DNA from: Filosporella fistucella
Taxonomy: Eukaryota > Ascomycota > Leotiomycetes > Helotiales
Reading direction: 5' to 3'
Length of the DNA stretch: 64,000 nucleotides
Assembly (NCBI GenBank): GCA_030077755.1
Contig: JAQJZZ010000008.1
Location: forward strand, 3,348,001-3,412,000
The translations under genes were made by a program, and so were the position numbers. Shown one piece after another: positions 12,374 through 22,833 of the stretch. How positions within the stretch are numbered: the stretch's first letter is position 1; every line of letters begins with the position of its first letter. Below the pieces are notes generated by a model. It was not told the DNA's origin. It worked only from the letters and a program-made list of their open reading frames with translations, and ran no database searches.

Positions 12374-14185
12374 TTAAACATTTGCAGCCAGAGTGACTGG
12401 GTTCTGCACAACAGGGTACTTGGGGAAGTTTGGCTTGTAAACCTAGTAAACGTCAGCATCAAGTTTACCTCAGAAATTAAAGTAAAACATACCGATTTGC
12501 AGATTGCATTGAAATCTCCAGTCTTGCCTTCCACGAGAGCTTCTTCATTTCCTGGCACACCAAGCTTCATTACAATACCGTTATCTGGCTGAACTTTAGC
12601 CCATCCAGGACCAGCAGATGGGTTCTGGACCCAATTCACTACCCAATTATGAGTATAATCAGCCAACGCCTGCTCTTCCGCAGTGACGCCAGTCAATGAG
12701 CTAAAGCATTCATTCCCACCCAAGAAGAAGGGAATCTCGGTTCCATGGGTCGGAGCAGTGCCTGGGACACCAACGACATTATCGTAGGCTCCATACCATC
12801 GATATTCCCATGTGTTTTGAGCAGCGCTGCGAAGATCAACGAAGTAATCGACTGCACAATCGAAGCGAGCATCACCGTATTGGTCACCACTTTGGAGAGA
12901 AACGGAGGTGTAATCGGATGCGTTGTAGGCTGCGATGAGATCATCGTCGGGAATGTGAGCGACGTCAGCGTCGAAAGTTGATATCCAAGAGGAGAAATTG
13001 GTGTTTTCTCCACCATAGACAAGTGCAAAGATCGTTCCTTCGCCGTTTGAGTTCCCGGTAACTAGAGGGACATGGCTTGGGTACAGACCAGCACCGAAGC
13101 GGGACTTGTAATCTGCAACTGAGTATCGAGTGATGCCATCAACTACAGGTGTAAACCATGTGTTACTAGTAGAATTGAAGTAGGCAGTCTCGAGTTCGTA
13201 GATTGATTTGCCACGAAGACAGTCGAGTTGGCCGACTCCAGTTCCACAGCCCACTTCTGCCGCAAGAACATCGAGGCCAACATTCAAAGGCGCGTTACCA
13301 GGGCCAGATGCTGAGTTTGCACTCATTTCCAAAGCACCAGCGAGCCATGTGTCTGGGTGGTTCCAAAGATAATGGTCAACGTGCACGGAACCAGATGAAT
13401 GACCTGCAAGAACAATGCGGGATGGGTCACCTCCAAAAGCTACTCAGAGGTTAATCCCATACTATACCCCGGAAACACAGCTTGTCTGACCTTGAATATT
13501 ATCATGGACCCATTCCATAGCCTTCTCCACATCAAGGATTCCAAAGTTCTGTGGTTGTCCATTCAACTCAGCGGAGTTTGGTGACGCGAATACACTCTCG
13601 CGGTGATTCAGCGACACGAAAATCACCCCTCTCTTTGCGAAATTAGAGCCCTGGAGTTGGGAATTGCTGCTTGAACCTGTGACCATTGCACCTCCGTAGA
13701 TGTATACAAATACCTACATTTGTTAGATCGTGGTTCACAAGCCAGAACAGCTCATGACATACTGGAAGCTTGGAGCCAGAAGATGGAGCCCACACGTTAA
13801 CACTCAGGCAGTCTTCTCCTTGCTGAGTGTACGCCGTACCCGATATTGCTTGTGGACAAGTTGCCCCAAAAGCTGATGCATTGTAGAACGAGAACGCTGG
13901 AGAATCTTGAGGCGCCAGCCAGCTGAGGATTGTAAGCCTCAAAATCTGGATTATCGATGTATATAACCCTTACCGATTGCTTCCACCTGTTGTGGCCGCA
14001 TAAGGAATTCCAAGATATACAGCGCTGCCATGGGTGTCGAAGAAGCCTTGTACAGTGCCCTTCTTAGTCAATGCAGTGGGGATGGTCGTTTCATCGATCG
14101 TGCAGCTGCCTCCAGCCTTTCCCAGAACCTGATAGCCAAGCACTAAAGCAGTGCAGAGCAATTTGGAAATAACGTCTGGAAACAT
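12374..14185 (-). CDS. Secreted type-B carboxylesterase/lipase
   Basis: This alpha/beta-hydrolase of the carboxylesterase type B family probably hydrolyses esters or lipids outside the cell. Exons on the minus strand are 14185-13974, 13922-13763, 13713-13491, 13439-12493 and 12442-12374, giving 536 residues, normal for the family. The start at 14185 gives a hydrophobic signal peptide; an upstream in-frame ATG at 14287 would add an unlikely long hydrophobic lead. Motifs are GIPYA, EDCLSVNVW, the nucleophile elbow GHSSGS (split just downstream of intron 3), a GEGT acidic residue and a THGTEIPF histidine. The elbow has His where the family usually has Glu (GESAG), which is unusual. All four introns are 49-51 nt and keep frame. 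The exact substrate cannot be read from the sequence. Confidence 0.88.
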
Positions 14186-15926
14186 ATTTGACAACAAGTC
14201 CCAAAAGATCAGATGAAAGAGAATGAACTGGAAAGGACTGAAGACGGCAGAGATCGCCACGACGAGGGATATGTTAACTTTAATCATACCGGCACCTGGA
14301 TTGCCTTGTAGCCAAGGATCTTAGTATGAGAATTGGATATGCAAACTGCCCACACTAGGTAATTAAAGATGCCAAAAATTACCCTTACAAGCTTCGGCGC
14401 CATTTCCGCATCTACTTTGCAGCATGAAGAGTTTTTCTCGTGGCAACATGGATGAGATCCGAACCAGATCCAACTTTGGTTGTATATACTTGGTGTTGCA
14501 TCGGGAACGGATTCACTTGCATTCGATAGTTCCAATGTATTGCACATTATTTGGCCACCGGCGGGTCTTGAAATCTTGTTGGAACGATGAGTACGTGCGA
14601 ATCCTTCGAGAAGACGTGGGAATGTCAGGGTCCTGCAGAACGGGATCTCCTAGGATTGAGTTCGTTTCTGTTGCGGATGAATATCGGCTATCTTTTAGAT
14701 ACAATGATGTGCACTGCATGACTCGGGTCATATTCAAAGAGTGGATTGTAGCCTCGTCGGATGGAAAAGCCTGCGGGATCCGGTAGGATCGCCCAAAGCC
14801 CTGCAACCTTAAAATGTAAAGGTGGGCTTGTAGGCAGTCGTAGAACCAACATTATGACAGCATCTGAAGTACTATGTCTGTTCTATGAAGCTTTTGATGC
14901 ATTCCACGTTTGCTGGAGGATATATAGATTCCCAAGGGTATATGTTGAAGATTCTGGAGAGAGTCCACAAAATAAAGAACGATTTACTTATGTCAGCTGT
15001 CTAGACTACAAGCGGCTAGCTGGCGGCGTTACTGTAATATAAACGCACCTCGTTCCGAACATACGTGAACCAGCCTCTATCTACACTTCTTGAAATATTT
15101 TCAATTTCCAGACGTGAACAAGACAAATTGCATCTTCATCGCGCAATGTATCATCTCATTGATCATCATATGGTATTTTACTCCTCATAATGTTCTCTTC
15201 CACATTCGGTACAAGGAACATTCACACCCAGAACAGGTTCTAAATATTCAGAGTTCTGAGGTTGGGCATCTCACAAACTTTCTTTTGTGGAGCTTCAGTT
15301 CCCACATTCATCATTATATCCACTTTTGCTACGCAACTTTTGCCCCTCTCTGATATTTCCCGTTGTCAGAAATACTAGGTCTTACCTTGAAGTACGGGCA
15401 TCTTTGCATGTTTCCGCGCGATCTGAGTATGGAATGTGCTTTCTCGGACGATGGTGCAAACGATATATTGCCATTTGGCCAATTTCACTGGTTCGTTATG
15501 GTGCGAAACATCGATTACCGCAGAATCTACCTATCTTGGCAAAGTATGGGTGCTGTGAAGCGTTTGGGAGGCTAGATGTAGTTCATCTCTCAAACCAGCA
15601 GATTCTTGAAGCTTATATGCGATGAGAAGAAACGATCCGGCTGGCTCTCAGTCACACCATACGGTTCTTGTGATTGAAGAAATCCCTAGACAATAAACGG
15701 TCTTGGAAATTATCCAAACCTCTCAGTTCCACCTTTCCCCAGGTCTGACTGCTATTCGAACATCTGTTGTATACCAATACTTCCAATTCGACGTACGCCG
15801 CCGCCCTGGAAAATCGCTGTATTCTCAGAGACACTCAGACCGAACGTTGATCAGCGATGCTCCGCTGAACCCACCACAACTCACATCTGTCTCACAAACC
15901 ACATCCACAGCGGAGTCATTTCCATC
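14186..15926. other. Intergenic region, no supported gene
   Basis: About 1.7 kb holding only short overlapping open frames on both strands (for example 14424-14786), without motifs or plausible splice extensions. It presumably contains the divergent promoters of the carboxylesterase and the rhodopsin-domain protein. Confidence 0.5.
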
Positions 15927-17421
15927 ATGGCTCTAGGCAAGGGACAAGTTGTGAGTAACGGTCGATGTCAGTGCCTTCGCGGGGAAGACTCCTAACAAAC
16001 CATGTAGGTATCATGGTACATTTGCACCATCGTTGCCGTTCTCTTCGTCGCTGCAAGATTGTTTGTCAAGTACCGAAGATTTGCGACGCTGACTCTAGAT
16101 GATGGCTTTATTTTACTAGCTGCGGCCTGTCTCATTGGGGACCTCGCAATTCAACAATACATGTGGAATGAGGGCAAGTACCTTCGCTGGTCTGAGACTT
16201 GAGCAATATAGCTGATTGAGTGTGAAGGTATGGCGAGCATCGGAACAGCCTCTCGTCAAGAGTTCATTAATATTATGCAGGTATTCAAACGTCGCATGCC
16301 TCATTCGCGATGGCAGAGGAATTGTAACGCATACTAACGTCGTAAAGATGATTATTCCTGGCTCAATATTATACGTTACCTCTTTATGGGCTATTAAGGT
16401 CGCGCTTGTACGTGTTCCCATCTTCTTTGCTGTCCTCAGCATAAACTAAATATGCCCAGGTCATATTTTATAAGCGGATCGCTGCAAGGACAGAGTTACA
16501 CACTGTTTACAACTACGTCCTTGGGGCACTGGCAATAACATGGGCAGTCATATTCTTTGATATCATCTTTCAATGTTATCCAGTCGATCGCAAATGGACA
16601 GAAGATCCGACGGGTAAGAAAGGCGAGAATTCTACGTTGCCAGGTAGAAATTAATGTGCAGCAGAGATTTGTTCCCGAAAAGCATCTGACATAAATTATT
16701 GGCTTACAATCCTACGTGGTTTTGTCTTCCATTGTTCGGATTTTATAGCTAACCATCGACAGTAAACATAGTATCAGACATAATTAGTACTTCACTCCGC
16801 TTTACTCACTCTAATATATTGCTAACTATTTTCTCAGTAATCAGTCTGCCAATTTCCATGGTCATGAAGCTTCAAATGCCTATGAAGCAGAAGCTAGGTG
16901 TAGCTGGTATATTCGCATTGGGGTTCTTCGTCGTTATTGCAAGCAGTATGTTTCTCATCTTGGAGCCTACACAGATGTCTAACTTAAGCGCTCCAGTAAT
17001 TCGAGCCTACTATTCCAAATTGAACGAAACGATGTTGACATGCACGGTATCAATGGTCGAAACTGCGGTCGCCTTGATTGCGACATGTTTACCCGCCCTC
17101 CGCACACTCATTCTCGGACAAGCTTCTCGAGTTGGCACTTCATCTGCTGGGAGACATTACGAGCTTTCATCCCACCGCGCAAAGATTTCGAGCCGGGCTA
17201 CAAGGAATGAAAGCCAGCATGCTTCACAATATGGGGTTGGAACGCAAAGGAAGGCCAGTGAGAGCGAGGATGAGCTGTTCAAAGAGGGGATCAGTGGCCC
17301 CAATTCATACACGTCGCTTCCATTAGAAACGCAACCGAAGCCAATGGGCGGCATCGCTGTAACGACTGAGTATCAGGTTCATGAGGAGGCTGCTGGTCAG
17401 AGGAATATTGTCAATTTCTGA
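15927..17421 (+). CDS. Fungal rhodopsin-domain integral membrane protein
   Basis: This polytopic plasma-membrane-type protein belongs to the large fungal family with a rhodopsin-like seven-helix domain; its function is unknown. Proposed exons are 15927-15950, 16008-16173, 16228-16280, 16348-16407, 16460-16613, 16662-16715, 16763-16786 and 16838-17421, giving 372 residues. Family marks include LDDGFILLAA after helix 1, FQCYPVDRKW, the NYWLTILLNIVSD segment, LPISMVMKLQMP and the KQKLGVAGIFALGFFVV helix. The C-terminal tail from about residue 290 is hydrophilic and Ser-rich. Intron 2 uses a GC-AG donor (GGCAAGT). Exon 7 is only 24 nt and the donor before it (GTGGTT) is weak, so the middle of the model is the least certain part. 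Frame is kept throughout. Confidence 0.8.
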
Positions 17422-18700
17422 GGGTTGGGCAGATGTACAGACGAAAAGAAAATTTACAGTTTATGATGGGATGTATGAGAATTTAAGGGTACAAAATACT
17501 AATTAAAGATTGACTAGGATTATCATTATTGCACCTCATTCATAGCTCCAGAAGTCCAAAATCCCAGGTCGCAGGTACTGCTTTCTCAAGTCAAATTCTC
17601 GAAGGCCAAAGCAATTTTTGAAACGACGATACATATGAACTATCACGGGTCTCAGTTATTCCCTCTGGTTCTGTTGCGAGTGTATGAGAACGGAAAAGAA
17701 TGCACCCAGTATATTCTCGAAGGCTTGAATGATGATGGAGTGTGGAAACATGGGATGGTATCGCTATGAACACAAAAAGTTTCGAGTAAGGAGTATTCTT
17801 TTGCTCCCGGGTATTTAGAATTTCTCAGGCAGGTAGACTTCTATCCTTCCCAAAAGTAAACAGTGGAATCATTTTTATAATTGTAACCATCAAAACTGTT
17901 GTTGGACTTTGAATTATAATATGTGCAGCGCGGGGTAAATTTACCCCGCTATTTGAACAAATTTTCGAGTGTCACAAACAACACTGCAGGATTCAGCAGC
18001 TCAACGCGAGGAACTATGATATTTTGAGTATGTTCATCTTATCATGTAGGCCATTGCAATTTTGCACCTTATCGACGACGTATAGTGAGTTGAATAGGTT
18101 CGTGTCTCGTCTGTGAAAAGAATATACACGGATGCAAAGGTTGGGCAGTATAGAATATGTGATCAACTGCGATTACCTAGCAATTAAAATGTTTTTTTAA
18201 AGTTCTAAGTTTTGCAATCAATATATAAAATGTATTCATATCTATACTCTTCTTCCCATCTTTCGGCTATGCTATGACATGCTTTGGTAAATGAAATAAT
18301 GAATTTGACTTTGATTACCTACAGACAAAATTGCAGGTTAAGGCTTTTGTGTATGTAAGAAGGTTGGAAAGCAAATGCCAGGCTGACTAAGCTTCAGGCA
18401 GTTGAGCTAATCCGCATTGGTCCATCAGCCTTGCGAATAGCCTCGCCAAAAAATTATTTCGAGTCATCGAACTCACATCTGAAATAATTTCCAACAAGTC
18501 TACCAAATGTGTCCAACCCGCTCCTAATAAGCAAATCGCAATCGAAGAATGTTTGAAATCTATTGGGTATCATTTCTTGGGTCTTTTAAACGCAGAAGTC
18601 GCAGAATACCCCGCTGAGCACTGCAGCCTTTACACTGGCTTCACTAAACATTTCAAAGCTCGTGGATATTGTCTCCAGAGTTTTTCAAGTATCTCACAAG
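17422..18700. other. Intergenic region containing a palindrome
   Basis: About 1.3 kb with no credible coding frame. It holds the 20-bp palindrome listed separately at 17930-17949. The distal part should contain the SUA5 promoter. Confidence 0.5.
17930..17949. promoter_or_regulatory. Perfect 20-bp palindrome GCGGGGTAAATTTACCCCGC
   Basis: The palindrome is perfect and nearly identical to the one at 9466-9486, although the flanks of the two copies share nothing. That argues for a binding site rather than a dispersed repeat. It lies 508 bp past the rhodopsin-domain gene and 751 bp before SUA5, so its target is unclear. Confidence 0.4.
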
Positions 18701-20107
18701 ATGGCATCTCATTCTACCAATGGGTCGGCGCCACTCGCCACGCGAATACTACCAGTCAGCACAAAGGATCTGGGACGATTCGCAGACAAGCAAACTCTCG
18801 AGACCTGGGAGTTGCCTACCGACTTGGAGAGCCTTGGTCCTCTGCAGGAAGCAGCTACGCATCTCCGAAATACCAATACTCCGGTGGGATTCCCGACAGA
18901 AACAGTATATGGACTTGGAGCCGATGCTACGAGAAGTGAAGCTGTCAAGGGAATTTACAAGGCGAAGGGCAGACCATCAGACAACCCTCTCATCATTCAC
19001 GTTTGCGACTTGACTATGCTCCGAAGTCTTACATCGCCTGCAAGCCTCACAAATGGAAATAACACTTCTGCGGATCAAATTCCAGCTATATATAAGCCAC
19101 TGATTGAACGTTTCTGGCCTGGCCCTCTCACCATATTGCTGCCAAATCCGAATCCAAGTAAACTTGCACCAGAAGTTACAGCAGGCCTCCCCACTTTCGG
19201 TGCACGAATGCCGGATTCTCCTTTAGCACTCTCACTCATTCACCTGGCTGGAGTCCCTCTCGCTGCCCCATCTGCCAATGCTTCTACTAAGCCATCTCCT
19301 ACGACTGCGCAACATGTGCAACACGATCTCGAAGGAAAGATTGAGATAATACTGGATGGTGGCCCATGCTTGGTCGGAGTAGAGAGTACGGTTGTGGATG
19401 GACTTTGTGCTCCCCCAGTTGTTCTCCGGCCGGGAGGTGTCAGCATCGATAGTATCCGAGAATGTGAAGGCTGGTCTGATGTTGTCAAAGGCTATAAAGA
19501 CGCAAGTGAGATTGGATCAAGTGCCCCAAGAGCACCAGGCATGAAGTACAAGCATTACAGTCCCAAAGCTAAGGTGATCTTGTACGAAGCAATAAGGCAA
19601 AAGGATGGAATATCATTCGAGGTTGAGAAAATTTTAGAAGCCAAGGCCAATCATACACCACATTTTGGGTACGAGGCTCTCAAGTTCCCAGTCACCATCG
19701 GGGTGGTACGAACGAAACATTGGCAGAAGTGGGGTGGACTTGCAGACATAAATGGATGCCACAAGGCAACTGAAAATTCTCTCGTCAAGATGGTCAAAGA
19801 ACAAACTTTGGAAACCCAAAATTCATTCCAAATGGTACAAGGAGAACTGTGGCAAGAGGCCTCAAAGTCTCTCCTTGCTTCTTCCCTTGGAGGAGAGGAA
19901 TTCAAGCACGAGCGAATCGCCGATGTCATCGAGATTTCACTCGGTCTGGAAATCAAAGACATTGCACATGGCTTATTCTCATCCCTGCGAGAACTGGACC
20001 AAAGAGGGGCGGATGTCATCTATGTGGAAGGTATAGAAGACGAGGGTGATATCGCTGCAGCAGTCATGAACAGACTCCGCAAGGCAGCTTCTGTTATAGA
20101 GACATAG
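18701..20107 (+). CDS. SUA5: Threonylcarbamoyl-AMP synthase (Sua5/YrdC/YwlC)
   Basis: It makes threonylcarbamoyl-AMP from threonine, bicarbonate and ATP for the t6A modification of tRNA position 37, in the cytosol and possibly mitochondria. A single intronless frame of 468 residues has an N-terminal YrdC domain (FPTETVYGLG near residue 64, KGRPSDNPL near 89, the APSANAS loop, LDGGP, ESTVVD and LRPGGV) and a C-terminal Sua5 domain beginning with the PRAPGMKYKHYSPKA linker. I chose the ATG at 18701; the open frame extends 13 codons further upstream but without an ATG there. Overall length fits fungal and yeast Sua5. It is a housekeeping gene with no evident tie to its neighbours. Confidence 0.95.
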   Translation: MASHSTNGSAPLATRILPVSTKDLGRFADKQTLETWELPTDLESLGPLQEAATHLRNTNTPVGFPTETVYGLGADATRSEAVKGIYKAKGRPSDNPLIIHVCDLTMLRSLTSPASLTNGNNTSADQIPAIYKPLIERFWPGPLTILLPNPNPSKLAPEVTAGLPTFGARMPDSPLALSLIHLAGVPLAAPSANASTKPSPTTAQHVQHDLEGKIEIILDGGPCLVGVESTVVDGLCAPPVVLRPGGVSIDSIRECEGWSDVVKGYKDASEIGSSAPRAPGMKYKHYSPKAKVILYEAIRQKDGISFEVEKILEAKANHTPHFGYEALKFPVTIGVVRTKHWQKWGGLADINGCHKATENSLVKMVKEQTLETQNSFQMVQGELWQEASKSLLASSLGGEEFKHERIADVIEISLGLEIKDIAHGLFSSLRELDQRGADVIYVEGIEDEGDIAAAVMNRLRKAASVIET

Positions 20108-20337
20108 ATTAAAGAAATAGACATTTTTCTCACTCCGAAGGAGTAGCGTTGAATATGTTTTGAATTCAGATCTCAATTTCCACGCCAGGAAATGGTATGC
20201 CGGAACTCCAATTCTACTCCAGCGCACCCGTTTTCTTCACCCTCTCATTCTCCAGACTAACTGGTCGGAGGATAGTTTCGCATCCTCTCTGCATCGATAT
20301 TGCAGCATCACTCCAAACACAAATATAATCATCCCCT

Positions 20338-21078
20338 TCACAACCCTTGTCTCAACCAATCCCCCAATTTCGCCTTACCAAACTGCGCCAGATTATTCAT
20401 GCCTTGCTCACTCAAATCAATACCCTTCAAATTCGTGACATCCTGTGTCGGCGCTCTGCTAACTCTCTGCACAATAATGGTAGGGTCCGTCTCGAGGATA
20501 ATTCCATCATCGACAATCTCATCTATAGCCAGGGAAACAAGATCGTAATTCTCGATTATCGTGCGTTTGTCTACTGATTGCCTGTTCACATAATCAATTC
20601 CATGCTCTCTGCTATGTGATCTGGGTAGAAGAGGAGGCAGGGCGGGAACATACTTGAATAGTAAATGTAATGAATCCCTCAGTGCCAGAATAACATTATA
20701 CAGCATGATCTCGTTCTCATCCACGCCGCCTACGACATACATCATGACATCGCTTTCAGACTTGTAGAGTACAATCCTGTTATCGTAGAGAATGATATCT
20801 GCGGTCTGCTTGGCGGTCTTCTCGAGGAGGCCTTTCTCGAATGCTTTTTGGGTTTTGACATCTGGGTAAGGGGATGCTGGTGCAACTATGAGGGGGGAAT
20901 AATTGTCAGTAATTGCCTCCCTGGGGAATTGGTTTTAAGGGGAGAGGAGGGGCATACTTTGGCCGTGAGCTGTGGAGGTGTGAGGACTGCTGTAGTATTT
21001 CGCGAAGACTCGGGATCCGTCTTCTGAGTTCAGGATTATGATCGCATTGACTGAGAATAGGGACATTGAGGGTGCCAT
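20338..21078 (-). CDS. RET3: Coatomer subunit zeta
   Basis: This is the small longin-fold subunit of the COPI vesicle coat, acting in Golgi-to-ER retrograde transport. Exons on the minus strand are 21078-20958, 20885-20654 and 20581-20338, giving 198 residues, the normal size. Conserved blocks are LFSVNAIIILNSEDGSR, FAKYY, YDNRIVLYKSESD, GGVDENEIMLYNV and the AIDEIVDDGIILETDP helix. The second intron (72 nt) is divisible by three and contains no stop, so an unspliced reading would insert 24 residues between LLFK and QSVDKR; conservation in zeta-COP supports splicing it out. It is convergent with SUA5, with about 230 bp between stops. The 465 bp between this gene and the next (21079-21543) shows no supported gene. 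Confidence 0.93.
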
Positions 21079-21543
21079 GTTTGCGGTTTGGAGTGCGTGC
21101 TGTGGGTATGGTGGGGGAATTTGTGGTAGCTGTGTATTAATTTGGGAATGTGGTCATTCGGAAGTTCGGGCCTGAACCGTGAGGCACACAGATAGGCTGC
21201 AAAAGCTGCTCCATCAGGTTGGAGAGCATGACTCCACTCCAGCTTACTCCATGAAAGAGATTTTCGTCCTTACCGTTCAATCTAGAATGAGACTTTCCTT
21301 TCTACGAAGATCAGGGGTTCTAGAGAAAGTTCTCAGGCTCCAGTCTGATAATCGTTTTGTGTCATTTGTCACGCTTGTGAAGCAAATTCAATTCCACTCT
21401 TAGAATTTATACCATGGAGTGGCGGCGGCATTGTTTCGCGTTTTCTGTCATAAATTGCTATTCTAAGTCTCTATTATATCTAGAACATATCATCTCCTCT
21501 TCAATTTTTCATTTTGAGACCATCGAGGCTTGGAAAAGTGGAT

Positions 21544-22833
21544 TTATAACGGGGAAAGATCAATCCCGACAGTGACATTTTGCACAACGCATCCTCTTGA
21601 CTGATGAGTATCAGTATAATTCCCATCCAGCACAGTGTCCAACCAAGCAAAGGCCCTTTGATTCCCATTTGTGTATTCAGCAAGATGCCCGCCAAGAGTA
21701 TTGCGCTGATACAGAATATTCACCCCTCTGTCACAATACTTCTGTAGTAATGCATCGACCTCTGAAGTGGGAGCAATTTCATCCGCAATAGCCTTATATG
21801 CAAAGATTGGCATTTGAGGAACGCCATGATAACCCATTGTGCCATCTTTGAGTAGTATGTTTTGCAAGATCGGTTCAGAGAACGTATTTTCTCCGTGGAT
21901 GAAGTACTCGGCGATGTTCTGGTTTGCAAATGCTGCAAACTCTTCATTGAAATTCATTTTCTCGACCGCCAAGAATGTCGTTTTATTGTACGGACCTGTA
22001 GTTTTAAGTTGACCAATGAGCCATTCTTGAACGTCTGGGTACTGATTGGTCATCCCAAGTAAAACGGCCGGAACCAAGCCGGCAAAGTTACGTGCAAGCT
22101 CTGAACTGAGAAGTTGCTGAAGTGAACTCGAAACATTTGCAGGCATTCCACCGATAGCCATACCCGAAAAGAACAGTTCTGGCGCATAGTCTTTCTGTAA
22201 TTCTGCAGCCCACTCACTTGCGACTGATCCTCCTGAGTAACCCCACAAAGCATATCGGGCTTTATATTTCAAGCCCAAATGAGTGCTCAGAACAGCTCTG
22301 ACAGAATCAAGTGTCGCATGCCCTTCTTGAGGTCCCGAGAGAACCGAAGCTAGCGGCCCTTCAAAATCGGGGACGCTAACATACCACCCTCGACTTAGAG
22401 CTGCTGAAATATCTGGATAGCTTGCTGGCCCTTCATAAAGAGCATAGCTAGGACTGGAGTCGAGATCGAGGGAGTTATAAGGGATTTGGTATGAGAGCAG
22501 TGAGCTTCCGTAACCGTTGGCTGCAGAAACTTTGGGGACGAAGAGTGTTGTTACAGCCCACGATGATCTGTATCGAGAATTGGTTGTTCGATAGAGGATG
22601 TTGTATGCTGCGGAGCAATTTCCGAACATTGAGCTGAGATTTCCGGGAGCAGAGCGAAAGCGAAGTACTTTTCCAGGCGTTGAGAGTTCAAAATGATGTG
22701 GTGCAGTGTAGAATGGATCCTGGGTGGGTGGAATGGGGGAGGCAGGATGGCTTTCCTGGCCTTGTAGTGCTGCCGCTATTGCACAGGATGCCAAACAGAA
22801 ACTCAGAATGAGTTGCGGTATGTTGAAGATCAT
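21544..22833 (-). CDS. Secretory lipase (LIP family, alpha/beta hydrolase)
   Basis: This is an extracellular triacylglycerol lipase or esterase related to the Candida-type secretory lipase family. The single-exon frame encodes 429 residues. The first 21 or so form a signal peptide (a hydrophobic core around residues 5-20 ending in Ala). The nucleophile elbow GYSGGS places the serine at about residue 200. A DEIAP loop and a later GGH motif supply plausible acid and histidine members of the triad. The region PSYALYEGPASYP followed by GWYVSVPDFEGP is characteristic of the family. Several NxS/T sequons fit secretion. It stands alone on its strand, with long flanking intergenic DNA. Confidence 0.9.
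   Translation of the reverse strand: MIFNIPQLILSFCLASCAIAAALQGQESHPASPIPPTQDPFYTAPHHFELSTPGKVLRFRSAPGNLSSMFGNCSAAYNILYRTTNSRYRSSWAVTTLFVPKVSAANGYGSSLLSYQIPYNSLDLDSSPSYALYEGPASYPDISAALSRGWYVSVPDFEGPLASVLSGPQEGHATLDSVRAVLSTHLGLKYKARYALWGYSGGSVASEWAAELQKDYAPELFFSGMAIGGMPANVSSSLQQLLSSELARNFAGLVPAVLLGMTNQYPDVQEWLIGQLKTTGPYNKTTFLAVEKMNFNEEFAAFANQNIAEYFIHGENTFSEPILQNILLKDGTMGYHGVPQMPIFAYKAIADEIAPTSEVDALLQKYCDRGVNILYQRNTLGGHLAEYTNGNQRAFAWLDTVLDGNYTDTHQSRGCVVQNVTVGIDLSPL

Noticed and set aside
14424..14806. Overlapping frames on both strands upstream of the carboxylesterase
   Set aside because: No recognisable domain; mutual overlap suggests chance.
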